Part shown: positions 28,141-36,438 of the stretch, one piece after another
Numbering within the stretch: position 1 is the stretch's first letter
Layout: each line of letters starts with the position of its first letter
Source: an uncultured Prevotellaceae bacterium
Lineage (GTDB): Bacteria > Bacteroidota > Bacteroidia > Bacteroidales > Bacteroidaceae
Assembly (NCBI GenBank): GCA_902767775.1
Contig: CACXIP010000020.1
Span: 1-64,000, forward strand
Reading direction: 5' to 3'
DNA length: 64,000 nt
The notes under the pieces: generated by a model
What the model was told of the DNA's origin: nothing
What the model saw: the letters and a program-made list of their open reading frames with translations, nothing else
Database searches by the model: none
Position numbers and translations under genes: made by a program

Positions 28141-28175
28141 TCAAGTGTCTGATTTTCAGGCACTTGATTTTTTTT
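28141..28175 (+). terminator. Terminator behind tRNA-Pro
   Basis: TCAAGTGTCTGA pairs with TCAGGCACTTGA over loop TTT (one G-T pair), followed by eight T. The remainder of 28,176-28,428 holds the direct pair TTTGCACAAC (two copies within 28,190-28,206) and no gene I can support. Confidence 0.85.
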
Positions 28176-28428
28176 GACACCGTTTTTGCACAACATTTGC
28201 ACAACCGAGGGCTTTTTGGCATTGTAAAATGGTGTTCAGAAGTGTTAACTAACAGTACTTTACACCTACGAAAGATTTTGAACATTTTCTTCCCGTTTTT
28301 TGGAAAAGTCGATGTTAACCCCTCCGAACGGTTTTGTTGCTGATGGTTGTTTATTCTCTCCATTTTGACGCGCTTTTGATGTTTGACATTAATATATAAT
28401 GGTGGTATTGTAGTACCGCGAATGATGG

Positions 28429-29727
28429 TCACACAGTTTCAATGAGGTCTCTTGCCCTCTCCTTCCTTGATGCTGGCGGCTCTATAGACCACCCGAATTC
28501 CTTCAGGTTTTCCTTCAGTACATAGTCGATGATGGCATTGCGCTTGTATTGCTTGGTGCCCTTGATGAACTTGGGCTGCTTCTCCTTGCCCTGAATCACC
28601 ATGATTACCTGTGTCAGGGTGTCCGGGTGACGTTGGGCCATTTTTCTTATACGGGTCATATAATAAGCCACTTCCTTCTTGTTGAGATACCTGTTAAGCA
28701 ATGCCTGTACTACTGCTTCCTGATATTGGGGGTCATATTTATAGAATTCGCTGGCATGGAGCTTTTGGGCAGGTGTCCTTTTGTCCGCCTCTGCGTCGGG
28801 AACACACTCGAAAGGCCATAAGTCCTCATCACCCTTTTGCCAGGGCCGCTGCTCTCCTTTCTTGGGATTGTCACGGGTATAGATGTATATGACGATGGAT
28901 TTGACCTTGCCGTTTTTCCCCTTCTGGTCCCGAGTGTCGTACTCGAACCAAACGTCCGAGGCTTTGTATCTGAACATCGTCAGCAGTTCATCCATTGCGG
29001 GATTGAGGATGTATCGTCGCACATCCTTGAAGTTCTCGTAAACCGATGGCTGCAGGACTCTTCCCGTCTTGGGGTCACGTATCTCGTCCAGGTTGAAAAG
29101 TGCCCTGAAGTCGCTGATAGTGATGGGGATGACACGCTTCTTGTACATAAGTCCCTGAGCTTGTTGCTTCAAGTCAAAATGCCTGTAGTCACCGCCAAAC
29201 CGGCAACACAGCTCATACATCTTCTGCGAGTATTTGGAACGCAACTTCATGGCCGCTCCAGAGTCGAAGATGGTGAAGTTCTTGCTGAGGTTGATGAGAT
29301 ATGGCATGATCTCCGGCGACACACGCACGGCATACTGCCCCGTTTCTTTGTCATAGAAGAAAGCGTCTACCCAGTGAACCTTCCCTATGATTTCCTTGCC
29401 GTTCTTATCCATGTACTTGACTGTGATGAACTTCTCCCCCATGGTACTCAGCACCTCGTATGTCCTTGGCACATTCTTCGAGCCGCCAATCAACCCAAGG
29501 TCGTTGTCGGTCAGGTAGAAATACAATTCCTTCCAGTTCTCAGGCACTCCTAAGCCTTTCTCCACGAACTTGCGCTTTACCTCTCCCGTCAGGAAGTACA
29601 TCGCCCGGCGTTCAAGGAGGTTGTATGATATGGGAGCATCGATGATGGCATTGCTCCATCTCAGTTTCTCGTGGCGGATCAACATCAATTCAAGATGATA
29701 ACCCAACTCGTCTTTTTTCTTTGGCAT
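28429..29727 (-). CDS. Rep_3-type plasmid replication initiator
   Basis: A 432-aa initiator protein of the Rep_3 (RepB/RepE) superfamily, which binds iterons and opens the origin. The start is the ATG at 29727 (MPKKKDELGYHLELMLIRHEKLRWSNAI); the longer frame would run through an iteron. Winged-helix family segments include LERRAMYFLTGEV, TIFDSGAAMKLRSKYSQKMYELCCRFGGD and FRALFNLDE. The C-terminus is rich in Lys/Arg. Seven iterons lie directly upstream. Similar initiators occur on Bacteroides/Prevotella plasmids. Confidence 0.85.
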   Translation of the reverse strand: MPKKKDELGYHLELMLIRHEKLRWSNAIIDAPISYNLLERRAMYFLTGEVKRKFVEKGLGVPENWKELYFYLTDNDLGLIGGSKNVPRTYEVLSTMGEKFITVKYMDKNGKEIIGKVHWVDAFFYDKETGQYAVRVSPEIMPYLINLSKNFTIFDSGAAMKLRSKYSQKMYELCCRFGGDYRHFDLKQQAQGLMYKKRVIPITISDFRALFNLDEIRDPKTGRVLQPSVYENFKDVRRYILNPAMDELLTMFRYKASDVWFEYDTRDQKGKNGKVKSIVIYIYTRDNPKKGEQRPWQKGDEDLWPFECVPDAEADKRTPAQKLHASEFYKYDPQYQEAVVQALLNRYLNKKEVAYYMTRIRKMAQRHPDTLTQVIMVIQGKEKQPKFIKGTKQYKRNAIIDYVLKENLKEFGWSIEPPASRKERARDLIETV

Positions 29728-29810
29728 ACGTTTCCAGATTTGTTGCCGCAAAAATAAGAGATTTCCATGAACCCGCCAAAAGTCGAAGATTGTTAAAAAG
29801 TGTATAAATT

Positions 29811-30150
29811 CAGCGCAATTTCTCCCATCTGAGCTCAAAATAGCCCATTTTACCGCGATTTTGGACATCGTTGGGGACTCTTTCAACTTAGTTGAAAGTC
29901 ATTTTTTAGCGCAATTTCTCCCATCTGACGCGCATTTCCTACCAAGTTCGGCTTCAAAAAGCCCATTTTACCGCCGTTTTGGGCAGCAAAAAGGGCATTT
30001 TTTTGCTGTTTTTGGCTCTCCGAAACCGTTTCCGGCAATTCAGCGCAATTTCTCCCATCTGAGTAGCGCAATTTCTCCCATCTGCAGCGCAATTTCTCCC
30101 ATCTGACAGCGCATTTTCTCCCATCTACCAGCGCAATTTCTCCCATCTGA
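29811..30150 (+). repeat. Seven plasmid iterons (replication origin)
   Basis: The motif GCGCAATTTCTCCCATCTGA recurs at 29811, 29908, 30041, 30065, 30085, 30107 (one degenerate copy, GCGCATTTTCTCCCATCTA) and 30129. The last five sit head to tail with a period of about 22 bases, two helical turns, which places initiators on one face. A second repeat, AAAAxAGCCCATTTTACCGC, occurs at 29831-29864 and 29950-29983 between the outlying iterons. All copies point the same way, upstream of the rep gene. Confidence 0.92.
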
Positions 30151-30159
30151 AGCCATTTT

Positions 30160-30240
30160 TCATTTGTAAATCATTGAAAATCAACTACTTTTCGGTCGGC
30201 TAAAATAAAGCTTAAAAATATATTTAAAAATAAAGCTTTA
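30160..30240. other. AT-rich putative DNA unwinding element
   Basis: Adjacent to the iteron cluster. It is dominated by A/T and contains the near-palindrome ATAAAGCTT...AAGCTTTAT around TAAAAATATATTTAAAAAT. Position and composition fit the melting region of an iteron origin. Confidence 0.55.
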
Positions 30241-30241
30241 T

Positions 30242-30330
30242 GGAAACCTTGAACCAGAGGGAAAAAAAAGATGCCGTTCCGGCGCCATTCGGCACTCTTT
30301 TTTTGCCGTTTTTGAAGGTTTCGGAGGTTC
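30242..30330. other. Long imperfect hairpin beside the origin
   Basis: GAAACCTT (30242) pairs with AAGGTTTC (30323). Inside, an AAAAAAAGATGCCG arm pairs with CGGCACTCTTTTTTT, leaving a GC-rich apical loop. The inner part resembles a terminator. It could be a copy-control RNA or a single-strand initiation site. The remaining 30,331-30,655 shows no gene I can support. Confidence 0.45.
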
Positions 30331-30655
30331 TAAACAGGCATCAACGACCTTTCCTGTCAGGTGTCAACATGGAAAAGGGTTTTACGTCGCAAAGTGACGG
30401 CCTTGCGACAACCCACCAAGTACCGCTTCGCTACTTGTTGCGGAATGGCACAGCAGCCTTCCACAGATGGTCATCTGGGTATTCCGCGCAATTCCTACCA
30501 AGTTCCTTGGTTTGGTTGTCTCAACAAGTCCGTTTTGGGCTGCTTTGTAAAATCTTTTCCCAATGTTGGACCTTACGGAACCAACGAAAGGGAAAGGACG
30601 TAAAACAAGGATTCGGCAGCCCAACCAACTGCCAACAACCCAAACCATCAACACC

Positions 30656-30889
30656 ATGTATTTGGAAACAGATTGCACGTCCATCGACATCAAAAGATGG
30701 AACGAACTGATGAAAGGCGCAAGGAAAGCCAGCTATCCCCGTCTGGTTAGGAGAATCAAGAAAGAACTCCCGAAACTCTATGCCACCCTCTCACTCGACG
30801 CATACAACCCTTGGTGTGGCCGGTGCCAACAGACACGCACACACTACATCCTGGTGCATAGCGCCATTGAGTACTTTATCCGGAAGTGA
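30656..30889 (+). CDS. Small hypothetical plasmid protein
   Basis: A 77-aa basic protein beginning MYLETDCTSIDIKRWNELMK, with a CGRC pair near the C-terminus and a predicted helical N-terminal half. It ends 25 bases before a strong terminator, which supports a real transcript. No family recognised. A group II intron lies directly behind the terminator. Confidence 0.55.
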   Translation: MYLETDCTSIDIKRWNELMKGARKASYPRLVRRIKKELPKLYATLSLDAYNPWCGRCQQTRTHYILVHSAIEYFIRK

Positions 30890-30914
30890 TCCCGGACTAT
30901 AACATCATCGTGAG

Positions 30915-30945
30915 AGCCATCGCACCATTCGTGTGATGGCTTTTT
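30915..30945 (+). terminator. Terminator that hosts the group II intron
   Basis: AGCCATCGCAC pairs with GTGTGATGGCT over loop CATTC (one G-T pair), followed by five T (30941-30945). The intron starts directly after the T-run, the classic class C target. Confidence 0.8.
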
Positions 30946-30946
30946 G

Positions 30947-32843
30947 GTATGCTCGGCATGAGCATTGTCTAACGGGTGCAAGTCCCGAGTGAGCCCTAAT
31001 AGCGGGAATCACATAGCCAAGAGCAAGGGTGTCCGCCGTGAGGCGGAATCTGAAAGAAGCTGGCGGCAAACATCTGGCCTGACGAACAGGAACCACATAC
31101 AAGGCACGGAGCCGTGGGTAAGGCTGCAAAACAAGCCAAAGCCCGATAGCTATTCGGAACGGTGAGTGTAAATGTGGCAGGCATAAGGTGGAAAGACAAA
31201 GCCCTTATCCGAGGAGGTCTGCGGGGCGAGCCCTTTGGCAAGCAGCAACAGCGAACCCGCAGAAGTCAGCAGACGCCATAGTAGCCGAGGCCTTAAAGCT
31301 CGTTGGCCTTGGTGAAGGGCAGAACTTAACCAAACGAGCTACGACTTTAGATTACCCGATGAAGGAAGAAATGCAGAAAACACATGAAAGCTGCCCTCAA
31401 AAGGATAGTGCGGAACACGAAAGCTATGAGGGAGCGCAGACTTTGATTGGGATGGTCGGAGACGACCTCGTGGAAGTGCAACTAACGTCAGACAGGATGC
31501 TTGAGTACATCTTGACTCCCGACAACCTTAACAGAGCGTACAGACAAGTCAAGGCGAACAAGGGGAGCGGCGGCATCGACAAGATGGACGTGGAGCATTT
31601 GCTCCCGTACCTGCGAAGCCACAAGGTGGAAATAGTTGAAAGTCTGTTGGACGGCAAGTTCCGTCCGAATCCCGTCCGCAGGGTAGAGATACCCAAGGAT
31701 GGTGGCAAGACGCGCCAGCTCGGCATCCCGACCGTGGTTGACCGCGTCATCCAGCAATCCATAGCGCAGGTGCTGAGCCTTGTTTATGAGCCCAAGTTCT
31801 CGGACGGAAGCTATGGCTTCCGCCCAGGCAAGAGCGCACACCAGGCATTGCAGCGAGCGCAGGAAATCATCAATGACGGCTACAAGTACTGTATAGACCT
31901 TGACATGGAGAAGTTTTTCGATACGGTGAACCAAAGCAAGCTGATACAGCTGCTGTCGGAGACCGTCAAGGACGGACGTGTCGTGTCACTCGTCCACAAG
32001 TACTTGCGTGCAGGCGTGATGGTAAGCCACAAGTTCGAGGCAACGGAGCAGGGCGTGCCGCAAGGCGGCCCTTTAAGCCCGATACTGAGCAACATCATGC
32101 TTAACGAGCTTGACCATGAACTCGAACGCCGTGGTCTTCCGTTTGTCCGCTATGCCGACGACTGCATCATCTTTTGCAAGAGTCCGCGTGCAGCTGAAAG
32201 GGTCTGCGAAAGCATTAGCCGCTACATCGAGAAGAAGCTTTTCCTGAAGGTGAACCGCGAGAAGACCCATGTAGGCAGCGTGAACGGTCAGAAGTACCTT
32301 GGCTACTCCTTTTACACATGAAAGGGAAGGACTCGCTTGTGCGTCCATCCGAAGACAAAGTCCAAGCTGCGCAGCAAACTTAAAGAGTTGACCAGTCGTA
32401 GCTGGAATATCGGCTATGCGGGGCGCAAGGAGGTACTGACCCACGCCATCCGAGGTTGGGTGTCCTACTTTCGGTATGCCGACATGCGCTGCTTCTTGGA
32501 AGACACCGACCAATGGCTGCGCAGTCGAATCCGTATGTGTATATGGAAATGTTGGAAGGGGGTAGGCACACGTTCCAAGAATCTGCAGAAATGCGGCATC
32601 GCCAAGTGGCAGTCGTGGCAATGGGCGAACAGCCGTAAAGGCTACTGCCGAGTTGCCCACAGCTTCATGCACCGTGTAGCCACGGCAGAAAATCTGAAAC
32701 GTGCGGGCTACCCCTGCCTAATGGATTATTATGTGAAGTTGCATCCGTGTTAAGAACCGCCGTATGCCGAACGGCACGTACGGTGGTGTGAGAGGTCGGA
32801 AAATGAAATAGGAGGAAAACTATTTCATTTTCCTCCTACTCGA
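30947..32843 (+). mobile_element. Group II intron, probably class C
   Basis: A ribozyme-plus-maturase element of about 1.9 kb. The 5' part (GTATG..., then AACGGGTGCAAGTCCCGAG, GGAGCCGTGGGTAAGGC) has domain I features. Domain V is at 32754-32790 (ACCGCCGTA pairing with TACGGTGGT, tip CCGAACGG). Domain VI is at 32798-32833 with a 14-bp stem, and the 3' end is near CTACTCGAT. Insertion immediately behind a terminator and the lack of an endonuclease domain point to class C. The end points are estimates. Confidence 0.85.
31359..32753 (+). pseudogene. ltrA: Group II intron maturase interrupted by in-frame UGA
   Basis: Reverse transcriptase/maturase encoded inside the intron. The start is ATG 31359. 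RT motifs: GIPTVVDRVIQQ, YGFRPGKSAHQAL, DLDMEKFFDTV, QGVPQGGPLSPILSN and the catalytic FVRYADD. The frame stops at TGA 32319-32321 after LGYSFYT, yet the same frame continues without shift as KGRTRLCVHPKTKSKLRSKLKELTSRSW... to 32753, which is the maturase (X/thumb) domain. Intact relatives have a residue there, most simply Trp (TGG). One nonsense change therefore separates RT from the maturase domain. It probably abolishes splicing unless the maturase is supplied in trans. Confidence 0.85.
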
Positions 32844-32868
32844 TTGTCAACGCAGTATTCCATGCACG

Positions 32869-33063
32869 ATGAATGACAGTAACTTCACTATCGCCTTCAA
32901 GACGAGAGCGACCACCGTGAAGATGGCATGGAAGATGGCGTATGACAACGTAAAAAAGAATGTAAATATCACCATTATCCTGTCGTTTTTGTTGTTTAAT
33001 ACCTTACTTTTCAGACTGTTGGACACAGCCTTCCTTACCTACAAATATACAAAAAATATCTGA
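32869..33063 (+). CDS. Possible small membrane protein
   Basis: A 64-aa frame directly behind the intron with one hydrophobic helix (ITIILSFLLFNTLLFRLLDTAFL) and a basic N-terminus. No recognised family and no promoter seen. It may be chance. Apart from this and a -7-like TATCTTTG at 33201-33208, the stretch 32,844-33,352 holds nothing I recognise. Confidence 0.3.
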   Translation: MNDSNFTIAFKTRATTVKMAWKMAYDNVKKNVNITIILSFLLFNTLLFRLLDTAFLTYKYTKNI

Positions 33064-33352
33064 AATAAGCAAATTTCAAGACCCACAATATTGACAAAAA
33101 TCTTTACGTTTTGAATATCAACAAATCCCCCTGTCAACCGTAATTCTACATTTTCTTTGAATTTTTTTCTGGCGTGAAGAAAGGCCGCACATGCATATGT
33201 TATCTTTGGGGTTCCCATTTTGAGCTACCTGCCAACAACGGCAGGAATACATGTTTTGTGAATAGATTGAGCTTTCGCTGTCCCTTTTGAGGATGGCGTC
33301 TTGGTGGTACATGCCACAAAAAAGGACTGAAATCACCCAAAAGCTTACATAT

Positions 33353-33922
33353 ATGCCTGACACAAAGAATTTCAGCCTTAGAGTAAGCACTATTGATGGC
33401 TTACTAAAAAAGAAAGACGGAATTAGTATGAAAGAAATGATGGACGAAGTAAACGAAAGACTTGACCGCAGGGGTGTAACCCATGTAAAATCAAAAAACA
33501 CCATTCTCAGAGATTTGGATGAGATAAGAAACCGGTTTTATGCCAAGATCATCACGTTCCGAGATGAAGATGATGAGCGTATCGTCAAATATAGATATGC
33601 GGATATTGATTTTAGCATCAGCTGGTTACTCCCCATTCTATTAGAGCACAGATGCCAGATAGAACTGATATTCAGATTCTGTGTTATTTGCCTTGGACCA
33701 TCGTTTGTCATATGGGCAGAAGAATTGCTGGACTTGTTAAACATACCAAAGACTGTTGATGATGTTTATTCAATCATCATGGATAATGAGACAAGGACGC
33801 TTCTGGCCAATGTGTTTACAAGAACGATGGATGATACTGTTTCTTACACCGATGACCAGGAGAAAAGGGAAACCATTAGTGATTTGAAGAAAATTATCAA
33901 AAATCATAGTTCGTTCACTTAG
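33353..33922 (+). CDS. WYL-regulator N-terminal homologue lacking WYL domain
   Basis: A 189-aa protein whose first 95 residues resemble the start of the BREX regulator at 61426-62445. Both begin MPxxKNxSxRxxTxD, share a helix-turn-helix region ending in a D-L-D-E-I / D-D-I-K-Y segment, and then YRYxxxDFSI. The WYL ligand-binding domain is absent; the remaining 95 residues are unrelated and include a hydrophobic stretch (IELIFRFCVICLGPSFVIW). It may be a truncated regulator or a small transcription factor of the plasmid. A -7 box lies upstream at 33201. The 303-aa gene follows 49 bases later. Confidence 0.6.
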   Translation: MPDTKNFSLRVSTIDGLLKKKDGISMKEMMDEVNERLDRRGVTHVKSKNTILRDLDEIRNRFYAKIITFRDEDDERIVKYRYADIDFSISWLLPILLEHRCQIELIFRFCVICLGPSFVIWAEELLDLLNIPKTVDDVYSIIMDNETRTLLANVFTRTMDDTVSYTDDQEKRETISDLKKIIKNHSSFT

Positions 33923-33971
33923 ATGTAACGATTCTCGTTATCTTATAAGACCATCGTTAACTAAAACTAAC

Positions 33972-34883
33972 ATGGCAAATAAAGAACAACAGAAAAATCA
34001 GTTTCAGCTGAATGTTGGAACTGATTCGGACTCAATCGACCCGAAAGACGATGAGAGATGGATGACATCTCAGCAAAGAGACAAGTTTACAACAATGCTC
34101 ACCAACTGCTTCAGCAAGGTGATGGGCGACTGGCACCCTAACGAATCATACAGAGTGGTAAGTGCTATCGAGCGACTTCTGTTCAGATTCATCGACATGG
34201 AACTATTGATGAAGAACCGTGTATTCAAGGAGGGTGTCACTTTCAGTTTCAAAGTGATGGAACATACCGGTAGCGATGACTTCTTCGATTTACTCCTGGA
34301 GTATCATCCCGACAAATGGGCTTACATTTATGGAGAGTTTTCCAGGAATGGTACGGTGGATCTCGTTTACGAAGACCGCTATTTGAACAGCCCTCTTGGC
34401 TGCCTCATGCTTGCACAGTTTATCCGGCGAATGAGTTTTCATTTCCATTTGAACTTCCGCTCCATTCGGATTTATGTTTCAAAAAAGGATTTCCATGTGA
34501 AGTACGATGACAACACGTTGAAACCTATCAACAAGTTCTCCTACCCTGAAAGTCGTGACAAGTTTCTCGGTCAATGTATAGATAGAATTGTTGACCAACC
34601 ATTCGAACTGATTGACAAGAACATCAAACATACAAGGTCGTTGAGTGTTTCAAATGGAAACTACGAATTAAGCATCTATCCAGAGGGTGGTATATCCCAT
34701 GGTTGGGAGTTGATGGACAGAAACAGTACACTCACCGCAGAGGATATATTGCGTGATCCAGACATTAACATCCAATGCTTCAACCGCCTTGCCCATTCCT
34801 CTGACAGGAAGGGAATCCCTTACATGGTTGAGTTCAGACCCGTCAAAAAGGAGGAGAATCATCAAGAAAACTCTTCCACATGA
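33972..34883 (+). CDS. Hypothetical protein of the plasmid module
   Basis: A 303-aa soluble protein, no signal peptide or membrane segment. It begins with a polar tail (MANKEQQKNQFQLNVGTDSDSIDPKDDERW), followed by alternating helices and strands such as YRVVSAIERLLFRFIDMELLMKNRVF and FHFHLNFRSIRIYVSKKDFHV. I do not recognise the family. It is probably co-transcribed with the WYL-like gene upstream and ends 40 bases before a highly structured non-coding region. Confidence 0.6.
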   Translation: MANKEQQKNQFQLNVGTDSDSIDPKDDERWMTSQQRDKFTTMLTNCFSKVMGDWHPNESYRVVSAIERLLFRFIDMELLMKNRVFKEGVTFSFKVMEHTGSDDFFDLLLEYHPDKWAYIYGEFSRNGTVDLVYEDRYLNSPLGCLMLAQFIRRMSFHFHLNFRSIRIYVSKKDFHVKYDDNTLKPINKFSYPESRDKFLGQCIDRIVDQPFELIDKNIKHTRSLSVSNGNYELSIYPEGGISHGWELMDRNSTLTAEDILRDPDINIQCFNRLAHSSDRKGIPYMVEFRPVKKEENHQENSST

Positions 34884-34925
34884 TAGTTTTTGCCTCAGGA
34901 GCAATGCAAATTGACTGAAATTTTA

Positions 34926-35222
34926 TATCTTTGTCGCGCCAAGGGGCTGAGCTGTCCGCCTCCTGGTATCTTGGAAGATGTGCTTCATCCTCGAAATCGG
35001 CTAATTTCAACACAGACGAAGCACAGCGACAGCCCACATTGTGGGCTGCTTCACTGTGTGTCTGTGTGTGCTTTAGCCGAGCGTCGAGGGTGCATGGTGG
35101 GCAGTCCACTTTTTTGTGCCTTCTTCCCTCTGGTCGTAATAGCTCAAAATGAGATATACTAAGAAAGAGTTCTTAGTGTCAGGCGGGTGCTGAAGGTCGC
35201 GAGACTCCGGGCACCCTTTTTC
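34926..35222 (+). ncRNA. Long structured non-coding region ending in a terminator
   Basis: A -7 box TATCTTTG (34926-34933) precedes nested complementary arms. CCTCGA/CGGCTAA (about 34,991-35,006) pairs with TTAGCCG/TCGAGG (about 35,075-35,091). Inside it CACAGAC...GACAGCCCAC pairs with GTGGGCTG...GTCTGTG around loop ATT (about 35,017-35,070). The unit closes with GGGTGC...GCACCC plus five T (35,183-35,220). No convincing reading frame covers it. It could be a regulatory RNA of the plasmid or a transfer-origin structure. Confidence 0.5.
35183..35220 (+). terminator. Terminator of the structured RNA
   Basis: GGGTGC pairs with GCACCC over a 20-base loop that itself can pair weakly, followed by TTTTT. 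Confidence 0.6.
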
Positions 35223-35530
35223 GTAATTTTACTATTTTACTAAAGATGCAATTACTAAAAATTGTATTTCATATTTTTATAAAAATACATCTTTTGTATT
35301 TTGTATCTTTCTATCTTTTGCATTGCCTAAAAATATAAAAGATACGAAATGTAATTTTACTATTTTACTACTTTCAATAATCATAAAAATTATATTTACT
35401 AAAAGTACAATTTTTATATTTTTCATCTTTCCTATTTTTAATAATATGTAAATATAATCTTTTGTATTTATGATATTTACTACTTTTCAATAGCATTATT
35501 TAACAATAATAATACTATGAAAAAAATCGA
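35223..35530. repeat. AT-rich degenerate repeat tract upstream of mobC
   Basis: About 300 bases that are mostly A/T, built from variants of TACTATTTTAC, ACATCTTTTGTATTT and AAAATTATATTTACTAAAA. No gene. A similar tract lies on the other side of mobC at 36,157-36,432. Confidence 0.65.
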
Positions 35531-35641
35531 CTATTTGTCATTATGCTTACCTTTGTCCAGCAAGCGTAGATAAGATAAACTCCGTCATAGCGCAGCTATG
35601 CCATCGGTCATCTTCATCTGCCCTGGTAATGGTAAACAAGG

Positions 35642-35672
35642 TTGGAAAGTTGCTTAGCAAGTTGTACTTTTG
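35642..35672 (+). promoter_or_regulatory. Putative promoter of the mob genes
   Basis: TTGG (one mismatch to TTTG), 19-base spacer, TACTTTTG (35665-35672), about 100 bases before the MobC ATG. The -7 box overlaps the palindrome at 35669-35682. Confidence 0.45.
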
Positions 35673-35710
35673 TGGCCACAAATCCCCTCTGTGGATATGC
35701 CCCCAAAAGT
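35666..35710. other. Inverted repeats near mobC (oriT or operator candidate)
   Basis: A perfect 14-base palindrome TTTGTGGCCACAAA (35669-35682) lies inside a wider inverted pair ACTTTTG (35666-35672)/CAAAAGT (35704-35710). Its position before mobC and the relaxase suits either the transfer origin or a site for MobC repression. Confidence 0.45.
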
Positions 35711-35772
35711 CATCTTGCCTGCAACAACAGGGAAACAATACTCGCAACTCGTATTATTATATCTGGGATAAC

Positions 35773-36156
35773 ATGGATAAAAGGAATATTGTACGCAAGG
35801 TAAGGCTTACGCCGGAGGAGGATGCTATTTTCAAGGAAAAGGCAGCTAACTATCCGACAATCAGTGGAATGATAAGGGATGCCGTCAGACAGTTCAACGA
35901 CATTGGAACGATACGTAAGATTGAGGCATTGACTGAAATGGCAGCTCTCTATCGAAAGTATCAGCAGGACTTGGCATGGCTTGGCGGCAACTTCAACCAG
36001 GCGATGAAACGGGCCAATGAACTCGCCATCGGCGGTGAACTCACCCAGATCTATTACGAGAAAGTCATCATGCCGCAGCTCACCCATCTCCTCGTCTTTC
36101 TGGAGAAGGTGAAGGATGAGCAGCACAAGATATTCACGAAGCTGACACGGAGGTAA
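35773..36156 (+). CDS. MobC-like relaxosome protein
   Basis: A 127-aa relaxosome accessory protein that in this family binds oriT and helps the relaxase. The start is the ATG at 35773 (MDKRNIVRKVRLTPEEDAIFKEKAANY), giving a ribbon-helix-helix N-terminus. The MobC core follows: LAWLGGNFNQAMKRANELA. It lies upstream of the relaxase but is separated from it by an AT-rich tract of about 280 bases. Confidence 0.83.
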   Translation: MDKRNIVRKVRLTPEEDAIFKEKAANYPTISGMIRDAVRQFNDIGTIRKIEALTEMAALYRKYQQDLAWLGGNFNQAMKRANELAIGGELTQIYYEKVIMPQLTHLLVFLEKVKDEQHKIFTKLTRR

Positions 36157-36432
36157 AATGATATAATGTGATTTTGCTATTTACCATCTTTGTAAAAATG
36201 TATCATTTATAAAATGTTATTTTTATGAAATACCATTTTAGTAAAATACTATTTTTATGAAATTCAATATTTCTAAAATACAACTTTACGAAAGTATATC
36301 TTTATGAAAGATTGACAATACAATTTATCGTATTACCATAAATACATCTTTTATGAAATACGTAAGTCTAAAAATTGTAAATACATAGAATTACGAATAG
36401 TAAAATATACAAAATTATAAAATACAAATTTT
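36157..36432. repeat. AT-rich degenerate repeat tract between mobC and relaxase
   Basis: Variants of ATTTTTATGAAATAC and AGTAAAATACTATTTTTATGAAAT recur about every 20-30 bases over the whole gap. No gene. Composition and wording match the tract at 35,223-35,530. Confidence 0.65.
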
Positions 36433-36438
36433 GTGCTT

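Noticed and set aside
29883-30146. 87-aa minus-strand frame with repeated GEIAL/RWEKLR wording
   Set aside because: The protein repeats are only the translation of the iterons.
29811-30150. CRISPR array
   Set aside because: The repeats are nearly contiguous with no spacers and lie upstream of a Rep gene, so they are iterons.
30240-30710. 156-aa open frame next to the origin
   Set aside because: It starts inside the AT-rich/hairpin region, has low-complexity, codon-poor wording and overlaps the better-supported 77-aa gene in another frame.
32319-32321. UGA read as a sense codon
   Set aside because: The maturase is the only gene I noticed with an internal UGA, and other genes end normally at UGA; a nonsense mutation is simpler.
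34890-35162. 90-aa frame in the structured region
   Set aside because: The base pairing explains the sequence better; the translation has Cys/Val runs caused by TGTG repeats.
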